64,000 nt of DNA from Bolinopsis microptera. Its lineage: Eukaryota > Ctenophora > Tentaculata > Lobata > Bolinopsidae. The notes below the pieces were generated by a model. That model had not been told where the DNA came from. It did not search any database and was given only the letters and a program-made list of their open reading frames with translations. The stretch is from positions 14,982,169 to 15,046,168 of the forward strand of contig NC_087072.1 of assembly GCF_026151205.1 (NCBI RefSeq). The letters are read 5' to 3'. Within the stretch, counting starts at the first letter, position 1, and the number at the start of each line of letters is the position of its first letter. A program made the translations under genes and the position numbers. Of the stretch, positions 57,260-64,000 are shown piece after piece.

Positions 57260-57800
57260 CCTCCAGAGTCCTCCTCCTCCTCAGTTCTCCTCCTCCTCAG
57301 TTCTCCTCCTCCTGGGTCCTCCTGAGTCGACCTCCTCCTGAGTCATTCTCCTCCTCCTGAGTCCTCATGATCCTCATCCTCCTCCTCCTGAATCCTCCTC
57401 CTCCTGAATCCTCATCCTCCACATCCTCCTTCTCCTCCTCCTCCTCCTCCTCCTCCTCCTTCTCCTCCTCCCCCTCCTCCTCCTCCTCCTCCTCCTCCTC
57501 CTCCTCCTCCTCCTCCTCCTCCTCCTCCTCCTCCTCCTCCTCCTCCTCCTCTTCCTCAGTCCTCCTCCTCCTCAGTTCTCCTCCTCAGTTCTCCTCCTCC
57601 TCCTCCTCCTCCTCCTCCTCCTCAGTTCTCCTGAGTCGTCCTCCTCGTCCTCCTCCTCCATCTCATCCCCTCCTCCTGAGTCCTCCTCCCCCTCCTGAGT
57701 CCCCCCCTCCTCCTGAGTCCTCCTCTTCCTCTTCAGTCCTCTTCCTCCTCAGTCTTCCTCCTCCTCCTCTTCCTCCTCCTCCTTCTCCTTCTCAGTCCTC
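57260..57800 (+). repeat. (TCC)n array, block 1
   Basis: TCC triplets with scattered CAGT/GAGTC interruptions (TCCTCCTCAGTTCTCC). It encodes only low-complexity Ser, Pro or Leu runs. Confidence 0.95.
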
Positions 57801-57813
57801 AGTCCTCCTCTAC

Positions 57814-57965
57814 AGGGTGTTTCGAGACTCGTGTCCAAATTTAAAATTTTAATTTTTAATTTAATGAAGGAGCAAGATGTCAAGAGTAACGTTGACGAGG
57901 GTTTACGATACACTGCCTACACAAAGTGCCTACACAACCTTCTTACAAAAGTGCTCTTTAAGGTC
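57814..57965 (+). repeat. P2X7-tail-like unit, copy 1 (truncated)
   Basis: CTACAGGGTGTTTCGAGACT starts the unit shared with 58344, 59742, 60112, 60742 and 61985. A segment is deleted after GTTGACGAGG and the unit breaks off after AAGGTCCTCC into TCC repeats. Confidence 0.8.
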
Positions 57966-58343
57966 CTCCTCCTCCTGAGTGATCCTCCTCCTCCTCAGCC
58001 CTCCTCCTCCTCATCCTCCTGTGTCCTCCTCCTCCTCCTGAGTCCTCCTCCTCCTCCTCCTGAGTCCTCCTCCTGAGTGCTCCTCCTCCTCCTCCTCATT
58101 CTCCTCCTCATCAGTCCTCCTCCTCCTCCTCCTCCTCCTCCTCCTCCTCCTCCTCCTCCTCCTCCTCCTCCTCCTCCTCCTCCTCAGTCCTCCTCCTCCT
58201 CAGTTCTCCTCCTCCTCCTCAGTCCTCCTCCTCAGTCCTCCTCAGTCCTCCTCCTCCTCTTGAGTCCTCCTCGTCCTCTTCAGTCCTCTTCCTCCCCTCC
58301 TCCTCCTCCTCCTTCTCAGTCCTCAGTCCTCCTCCTCCTCTAC
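57966..58343 (+). repeat. (TCC)n array, block 2
   Basis: TCC triplets with CTGAGT and CTCAGT spacers between unit copies 1 and 2. Confidence 0.95.
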
Positions 58344-58707
58344 AGGGTGTTTCGAGACTCGTGTACAAATTTAAAATTTAAATTTTTAATTTTATGAAGG
58401 AGCAAGATGTCAAGAGAAACGTTGACGGCACCATTCGGCCCGAGGGTTTACGATACACTGCCTACACAAAGTGCCTACACAACCTTCTTACAAATGTGCT
58501 CTTTAAGGTTTTGTGGCAAGGGGAGGAAATATGTTTTGCCATTATGTGTAGTGAAACGAATCAGAAATCTCTACACATCTCCAGCCGGAAAATACAAAGA
58601 CTTCTTACCGGGAACAATTAACTCGCAGATTTAGTGCGTTTTAATGGATGTTTTATGGTTTTAAAGTCTGTTTTTGTCAAATACCGATGTAAAACTTTCT
58701 CATACAG
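58344..58707 (+). repeat. Unit copy 2 (long form, about 360 bp)
   Basis: Longest form together with 61985-62353, running to TTTCTCATACA. It carries the open frame at 58407-58634. Confidence 0.9.
58407..58634 (+). CDS. Repeat-borne frame with P2X7 C-terminal-like motif, copy A
   Basis: 75 codons. The second half (KGRKYVLPLCVVKRIRNLYT, then SPAGKYKDF) follows the pattern of the cysteine-rich cytoplasmic C-terminal domain of P2X7-type proteins: (R/K)xVxPSCVVxxIRxxYPSPxGxYxGF. In the overlapping +1 frame, LRYTAYTKCLHNL resembles the preceding part of that domain, so a frameshift may separate the two. No channel (P2X) portion is present. The domain is widespread in invertebrate stand-alone and mobile-element proteins. 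Real translation is unproven. Confidence 0.4.
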   Translation: MSRETLTAPFGPRVYDTLPTQSAYTTFLQMCSLRFCGKGRKYVLPLCVVKRIRNLYTSPAGKYKDFLPGTINSQI

Positions 58708-59610
58708 ACCAGGGGGTAACCAGGGGAAGCGATCCATAAATGGCATCCGTACGGCAAATATAAAGTGGTGTGTAGCGTTTATACACACGTTCGTAAAGTT
58801 ATTCTGTTACACACAATTTTAAGCTTCTTTGTTAACAAAAGTCTCGTGATGTTAATATAAGGAGAATAATGTTAATGTTAATAATGTGATGTTAATATAA
58901 GGAGAATATTTCAACTAATGTTAATGTTCGCTGAGACCTGTTGACGGGACAAATTTTCTTATTGTCTTGCTGGTTTGTAGACCAGCCTCATTATAGAGCT
59001 AGCTCCGTGAGGCTGTTCACCGCACGTACCAACAATTTATTGCATATTTTTACACGCTAACCTAACCAGCTGATGGTCAAATTGATTATCATGACATTAA
59101 CGTTATTTATAATGAATCTGGTTACTACATTAAACCCCAACTTAACGTTGAATTTGGACGTGTCACAGTTCAAATTTGAATGAGCCGCCCTGTCAGGCTG
59201 TCAATACCTATCTAGGAGCTAGTCGGTTCGTAAATGTAAAAACCGCCGGATTTATGACTGGTGCCGGGTTCTAATAATGATCATAGTTCCATACCTCTGT
59301 AGCTATTCCCACGATAGAAATCCTATCTTCATTCACGGCCGTGATGAATGGATTTCATTCGAAGTCGAATCAATTCGGGCTAATCGTGATAGCATTAGCT
59401 TTGAGCTATTGTAAACCAATTGCTTCTCTTCACAATAACTATCGGACGATTTACGTACTAAAGTTCGACAACTGAAGTTCGTGGTCATGTTTCTATACTA
59501 CTATACCAATGAACGTTATAAATTCGAGATCCTGGTGGAATCTACAGGTGGGCATGACAAGGATTAAGTTTGACCCATTTCCCCGAGCTAACTGTCAATA
59601 AACTCATCCC
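58708..59610. other. Unique spacer within the compound block
   Basis: About 0.9 kb of non-TCC sequence. No frame or repeat recognised; GTTAATGTTAAT-like short repeats occur near 58850-58925. Confidence 0.4.
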
Positions 59611-59617
59611 CCTCATC

Positions 59618-60741
59618 ATGAGTCCTCCTCCTCCTCCTGAGTCCTCCCCCTCCTCCTGAGTCCTCCTCTTCCTCTTCAGTCCTCTTCCTCCTCAGTCTTC
59701 CTCCTCCTCCTTCTCCTTATCAGTCCTCAGTCCTCCTCCTCTACAGGGTGTTTCGAGACTCGTGTCCAAATTTAAAATTTTAATTTTTAATTTAATGAAG
59801 GAGCAAGATGTCAAGAGTAACGTTGACGGCACCATTCGGCCCAAGGGTTTACGATACACTGCCTACACAAAGTGCCTACACTCCTCCTCCTCCGCCTGAG
59901 TCCTCCTCCTCCTCCTCCTCAATTCTCCTCCTCAGTTCTCCTCCTCCTCCTCCTGGGTCCTCCTCCTCAGTCCTCCTCAGTCCTCCTCAGTCCTCCTCAG
60001 TCCTCCTCAGTCCTCCTCCTCCTCCTCCTGAGTCCTCCTCGTCCTCTTCAGTCCTCTTCCTCCCCTCCTCCTCCTCCTTCTCCTTCTCAGTCCTCAGTCC
60101 TCCTCCTCCTCTACAGGGTGTTTCGAGACTCGTGTACAAATTTAAAATTTTAATTTTTAATCTTATGAAGGAGCAAGATGTCAAAAGAAACGTTGACGGC
60201 ACCATTCGACCCGAGGGTTTACGATACACTGCCTACACAAAGTGCCTACACTCCTCCTCCTCCGCCTGAGTCCTCCTCCTCCTCCTCTTCAATTCTCCTC
60301 CTCCTCCTCCTGGGTCCTCCTCCTCAGTCCTCCTCAGTCCTCCTCCTCCTCATCAGTCCTCCTCCTCCTGAGTGCTCCTCCTCCTCCTCCTCATTCTCCT
60401 CCTCATCAGTCCTCCACCTCCTCCTCCTCCACCTCCTCCTCCTCCTCCTCCTCCTCCTCTTCCTCCTCCTCCTCCTCCTCCTCCTCCTCCTCCTCCTCCT
60501 CCTCCTCCTCCTCCTCCTCCTCCTCCTCCTCCTCCTCCTCCTCCTCAGTTCTCCTCCTCCTCCTGGGTCCTCCTCCTCAGTCCTCCTCAGTCCTCCTCAG
60601 TCCTCCTCAGCACTCCTCAGTCCTCCTCAGTCCTCCTCAGTCCTCCTCCTCCTCCTGAGTCCTCCTCGTCCTCTTCAGTCCTCTTCCTCCCCTCCTCCTC
60701 CTCCTTCTCCTTCTCAGTCCTCAGTCCTCCTCCTCCTCCTC
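59618..60741 (+). repeat. (TCC)n arrays with unit copies 3 and 4
   Basis: TCC blocks alternate with two truncated units (59742-59881 and 60112-60251). Both units break at exactly the same point (AAGTGCCTACA then CTCCTCC), so the truncated unit itself has been duplicated. The 60370-60545 stretch is an almost pure TCC run. Confidence 0.9.
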
Positions 60742-60799
60742 TACAGGGTGTTTCGAGACTCGTGTACAAATTTAAAATTTTAATTTTTAATCTTATGAA
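60742..60799 (+). repeat. Unit copy 5, interrupted by SINE
   Basis: Starts like the other units (ACAGGGTGTTTCGAGACTCG) and stops at TCTTATGAAG, where the SINE begins. The continuing GAGCAA... reappears degraded after the SINE near 61134. Confidence 0.8.
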
Positions 60800-61036
60800 G
60801 GTAGCGCAGTTGGTTAGAACGCCTGTCTTACAATCGTTAGGTTGCGAGTTCGAAACCCACTGACTGCCTGGTCGTGGGGTGAGCGTCGTCGACGTTCAGC
60901 TAAGGATCATGAGTGGTCTATGCAGCCCCCCGGTCTACTCAGCCGAATACTCGAGAAATCGGGTGTGAGGGTTAAAAGAGGGCTGCAATTTCAGCAAAGT
61001 TGGGGCGGAAAAAATATGGTACACCTACCTTAACCG
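60800..61036 (+). mobile_element. tRNA-derived SINE, copy 2
   Basis: Same family as 9821-10076. The head GTAGCGCAGTTGGTTAGAAC (A-box) and GCGAGTTCGAAACCC (B-box) frame an anticodon-like CTTACAA, closer to tRNA-Val than the first copy. The body CAGCCCCCCGGTCTACTCAG and the end TACCTTAACCGTA match. It is inserted inside a P2X7-like unit, so it is younger than the array. The open frame across it is spurious. Confidence 0.85.
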
Positions 61037-61129
61037 TATGGCCAAAAAGATCCCCTTTGGTTTTGTAATTGGTGGTTGCACTTGTGTAATTGTGGTGTTG
61101 GAAATAACCGAAGAAAAAAAGTGCTAGAT

Positions 61130-61437
61130 AAAAAAGGAGCAAAAGTCAAAAGAAAAGTTGGGGGGCCCATTTTGCCGGGGTTTGCAGCCTCCGGCTTCAC
61201 CCCCCCCCCTCCCCCCGGTCCCCCCCCCCCAAACCCCCGCCCCTTCCCCCCCCGGGGGCCCCCCTGGGCCCCGTGTCCACCCCCTTTTTGCCCCCCTGGT
61301 GGGCCCCCCCTCCCCCCCCCCTCCCGGGCCCCCTCGCCAAAAAGCCCCCCCTCCGCCCACATCCCCCCCCCCCCCAAACCCCCCCCTCCCCCACCCCCCC
61401 CACCCCCCCCAAATTTTCCCCCCCCCTTTCCCCCCCG

Positions 61438-61472
<35 letters not shown>

Positions 61473-61480
61473 CTCCTCCT
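61130..61480 (+). repeat. Probable miscalled copy of the unit, homopolymer-rich
   Basis: AAAGGAGCAAAAGTCAAAAG, then GGGGGGCCCATTTTGCCGGG, follow the unit's AAGGAGCAAGATGTCAAGAG...GGCACCATTCGGCCCGAGGG base by base, but with letters merged into homopolymers. It then turns into long C-runs with few T. This is more like failing base calls or a bad consensus than evolved DNA. Frames here should not be trusted. Confidence 0.6.
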
Positions 61481-61984
61481 CCTCCTCCTCCTCCTCCTCC
61501 TCTCTCCTCCTCCTCCCTCCTCCTCCTCCTCCTCCTCCCTCCTCCTCCTCCTCCTCCTCCTCCTCCTCCTCCTCCTCCTCCTCCTCCTCCTCCTCCTCCT
61601 CCTCCTCCTCCTCCTCCTCCTCCTCCTCCTCCTCCTCCTCCTCCTCCTCCTCCTCCTCCTCCTCCTCCTCCTCCTCCTCCTCCTCCTCCTCCTCCTCCTC
61701 CCTCCTCCTCCTCCTCCTCCTCCTCCTCCTCCTCCTCCTCCTCCTCCTCCTCCTCCTCCTCCTCCTCCTCCTCCTCCTCCTCCTCCTCCTCCTCCTCCTC
61801 CTCCTCCTCCTCACTCCTCCTCCTCCTCAGTCCTCCTTTTCCTCAGTTTTCCTCCTCCTCCTGGGTCCTCCTCCTTGGTCCTCCTCAGTCCTCCTCCTCC
61901 TCATGAGTCCTCCTCGTCCTCTTCAGTCCTCTTCCTCCCCTCCTCCTCCTCCTTCTCCTTCTCAGTCCTCAGTCCTCCTCCTCC
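61481..61984 (+). repeat. Long (TCC)n array
   Basis: Over 300 bp of nearly uninterrupted TCC (61470-61815), then interrupted TCC/CAGT. Frames give poly-Ser, poly-Pro and poly-Leu forward, and poly-Arg/Glu/Gly in reverse; none is a gene. Confidence 0.95.
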
Positions 61985-62353
61985 TCTACAGGGTGTTTCG
62001 AGACTCGTGTACAAATTTAAAATTTTAATTTTTAATTTTATGAAGGAGCAAGATGTCAAGAGAAACGTTGACGGCACCATTCGGCCCGAGGGTTTACGAT
62101 ACACTGCCTACACAAAGTGCCTACACAACCTTCTTACAAATGTGCTCTTTAAGGTTTTGTGGAAAGGGGAGGAAATATGTTTTGCCATCATGTGTAGTGA
62201 AACGAATCAGAAATCTCTACACATCTCCAAGCGGAAAATACAAAGACTTCTTACCGGGAACAATTAACTCGCAGATTTAGTGCGTTTTAATGGATGTTTA
62301 ATGGTTTTAAAGTCTGTTTTTGTCAAATACCGATGTAAAACTTTCTCATACAA
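61985..62353 (+). repeat. Unit copy 7 (long form)
   Basis: Almost identical to 58344-58707, ending TTTCTCATACA before diverging. It includes frame copy B at 62053-62280. Confidence 0.9.
62053..62280 (+). CDS. Repeat-borne frame with P2X7 C-terminal-like motif, copy B
   Basis: 75 codons, differing from copy A at two residues (VLPSCVV for VLPLCVV; SPSGKY for SPAGKY). VLPSCVVKRIRNLY with SPSGKYKDF is the closer match to the P2X7-tail pattern. The remarks on copy A about an overlapping frame and missing channel part apply equally. Confidence 0.4.
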   Translation: MSRETLTAPFGPRVYDTLPTQSAYTTFLQMCSLRFCGKGRKYVLPSCVVKRIRNLYTSPSGKYKDFLPGTINSQI

Positions 62354-62449
62354 TTGTTCAATAATAATTTAACGATCCAAACGTTACAAAAATGAAATAT
62401 TGAGCCTTCTAACAAACGGAATGACGAAGGCAAACAACACATAACCACT

Positions 62450-62488
62450 GTACTGAGAGGGAACAACATTCCAAACTAGGAACGTTCT
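62450..62488 (-). repeat. Right border repeat of the TCC compound block
   Basis: GTACTGAGAGG (62450-62460) and TAGGAACGTTCT (62477-62488) are the inverse of 57044-57082. The enclosed block has all the TCC arrays and units. Confidence 0.55.
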
Positions 62489-62966
62489 GCGTGCAGCGAT
62501 AAATTTAGTGCGTGTGATATCTCCATTTATGTGGAAGCTAGAAATTCCGTTCTTTGATTAGAGTATACGAGGCCTAGGTTAACGTAAGTGGCAACACAAA
62601 ATCTTTGCCAAAAGTGAAAAACTCATTTACGTCATCCTTTAATGTTATGAAAAATTATAAATCACTAGCCTGCAAAAATTACCAACTGTAACTTTTTTTG
62701 TATATAAAAGAAATTTTTCTTTTGAAATCTGTAACAGCCAATCCAGGATACGTTGAAAATAGGAATGTTATATCATTAAGTTTAATTACAATAAAATTTA
62801 AAGTTTCAGTAAAAATCTAAGGCAGAAAATATTCAAAATTCTGGACAGCACACAAAATTTTCGCCTTCTGACCTTTTGCTTTCGTTAATATTGGGAACAA
62901 AACAAAACGGTGGGGAACACCACGGTGGAAATTTTCTAAAAAGGTGAACAGTACGGCAGTACTAGT
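62489..62966. other. Intergenic, nothing recognised
   Basis: AT-rich spacer; no gene or array. Confidence 0.4.
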
Positions 62967-63055
62967 TACTGGGCGGCGCTCAGCCTGTCATTCCGCTGAA
63001 TCTTTATGAGCATTGCCATTATAGTTATACTTATAGCCTGGGGTCCCGCGGCCAG
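62967..63055 (+). repeat. Dispersed repeat, copy 2
   Basis: TTACTGGGCGGCGCTCAGCC, CTGTCATTCCGC and the end TATAGCCTGGGGTCCC match 21918-22040, in the same orientation but shorter, lacking the extra TATAGCC 25-mers. Confidence 0.75.
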
Positions 63056-63426
63056 GTAACGGTACCCGAAACCGCGACCGTTCCAATAATAAACCTTAAA
63101 TATCGAGGTCGACTACCATCGCAAAGAAGTAAAACAGTGATACTGATGAGCTTAACTACCTTACAAGACATATTTATGGCGGCCTAATTTGCGACGACCG
63201 AAATTTTGGCGGTCCGAAAATATGGCGAAATTGAACAAAAACCGTCAAATTTCGGACGTCACAGAAAATAAGGGTATTTTTCATCATTTTTTGTGACAGT
63301 AAGCAGTAAGGAAATTTCTGAAATTCGGTAAAATCATGTTCAAACTTAGTCTGTATTAAGACTGTAAGACTTTCATGTTAGCACATACATGTATTTTAAT
63401 GCAAATTTAAACTGTATTGACTTGAC
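63056..63426. other. Spacer and LINE 3' UTR
   Basis: Contains TTGCGACGACCGAAATTTTG-type inverted bits near 63190-63260. The part next to 63427 is likely the 3' UTR of the minus-strand LINE. Confidence 0.35.
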
Positions 63427-63996
63427 TTAAGGCGGCTTCAGCATCCTAGTATTGATGCGCTGTCTCCATAAAACTCTATCCGCCATAAGTCCGCCCATTT
63501 CTCCAGTGTCGTTGAGACCCGTGTCAGCTCGTAGGCTATCAACATAGGTCATGGCTGGTCTCCCCCTACTCCGCACCTCATGAGTTGGTTCCCAGAGTAG
63601 CAAGCGGTTTGCGACTAGTTCTGGGTGCCGGTGGATATGGCCTGCTAGTCGCATCCTGCGCTCTTGGATCTTCATGGTTGCTCTCGGTAGGTTGCCATAG
63701 ACTTCTTTGTTGGTTTTTCGCTGCTTCCAATCCACATTAAGTGCCATCCTTAGCATTCTAGTGTAGCAGCCATCAATGCTTTTCTTCAATTGCTCTGTCA
63801 ACGTCCAGGTTTCAGAACCATAAAGAAGTATTGACTCCACAGTAGCAACAAATAGACGGATCTTTAGTCCTCTTCTAAGGTCAGACTTCCACATCTTCTT
63901 TAGCTTGTGGCAGGCTGCCCAAGCCTTAGCTTTTCTGACCCGCAGGTCCCTCTCTGTTGTTGCTATCCAAGCTCCAAGGTAAACAAAGTCTGTCAC
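63427..63996 (-). pseudogene. LINE reverse-transcriptase C-terminal part, runs off the window edge
   Basis: 189 codons on the minus strand: FVYLGAWI, the LLYGSETWTL block, RMLRMALNVDWKQRKTNKEVYG, RRMRLAGHIHRHPE, and the closing RSRGRPAMTYVDSL with VLWRQRI. This is the post-RT tail of an EN-RT LINE related to, but clearly distinct from, the intact copy at 23183-26332. The polymerase would lie beyond position 64000, so whether the element is intact cannot be seen. Confidence 0.75.
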
Positions 63997-64000
63997 CTTT

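Noticed and set aside
57367-57852. Long Ser/Pro/Leu-rich frames (also at 58077, 60178, 60242, 60372, 61076, 61158 and 61273)
   Set aside because: All arise from (TCC)n and C-run repeats, which stay open in every frame; no unique coding sequence or start context.
60800-60875. Functional tRNA gene
   Set aside because: A- and B-box are present, but the cloverleaf is degenerate and the sequence continues into a SINE body found in two places.
60842-61033. 63-codon frame GERRRRSAKDHEWSMQ...
   Set aside because: Lies within the SINE body; the homologous copy at 9821-10076 does not preserve it as a gene.
61197-61814. Arg/Glu/Gly-rich minus-strand frame
   Set aside because: Antisense of the TCC array and of the suspect homopolymer stretch.

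Overview
This is a eukaryotic, animal-type genomic window: AT-rich, with GT-AG introns, non-LTR retrotransposons, a tRNA-derived SINE, several short inverted-repeat elements and long simple arrays. The domain repertoire suggests an invertebrate: an animal ZnT zinc transporter, a rhodopsin-like orphan GPCR, and a secreted giant with EGF, kringle, fucolectin-like and TSP1 modules. A cnidarian is my best guess, because this architecture and P2X7-tail-like repeats are common there, but nothing in the window proves it. Gene density is low; most of the sequence is intergenic or repetitive.

Layout. 1-11.7 kb is repeat-rich: a foldback element (0.8-1.06 kb), LINE remnants (6.0-6.9 kb), a 5'-truncated LINE that landed in a small palindrome (7.55-9.34 kb), a SINE (9.8-10.1 kb) and an E-box minisatellite. 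11.75-14.62 kb holds seven exons of an SLC30/ZnT transporter. 16.14-17.86 kb holds a three-exon gene for a 107-residue secreted, dibasic-site-rich peptide precursor, assembled here from splice signals and readable in one frame. 19.3-20.7 kb is a 1.36 kb palindrome, followed by two decamer arrays. 22.8-26.4 kb is an apparently intact EN-RT LINE.

29.16-38.88 kb is the main gene: ten exons adding up to 1,781 codons in a single frame. It encodes a secreted mosaic protein whose N-terminal helical part resembles SE-cephalotoxin-like proteins. A 2.4 kb satellite of a palindromic 22-mer sits in an intron that splits its kringle domain. A 31-bp minisatellite follows at 39.4 kb. On the minus strand, 41.2-42.56 kb is a broken gene with repeated Tudor-like units, disrupted by a stop, a frameshift and two inverted-repeat elements. 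44.34-45.55 kb is a single-exon GPCR.

45.5-57 kb has no gene that I can support, apart from nested inverted-repeat elements, one of them hAT-like with a possible 8-bp target duplication. 57-62.5 kb is a compound satellite: (TCC)n arrays alternate with copies of a 140-360 bp unit whose longest copies encode a peptide like the P2X7 C-terminal domain. This block is bounded by short inverted sequences, and part of it (about 61.1-61.5 kb) looks like a badly called copy of the same unit. The window ends inside a further LINE on the minus strand.

The genes form no operon or pathway. ZnT, the GPCR and the two secreted proteins look like independent transcription units. Exon boundaries are my own predictions from splice signals, frame and family patterns.
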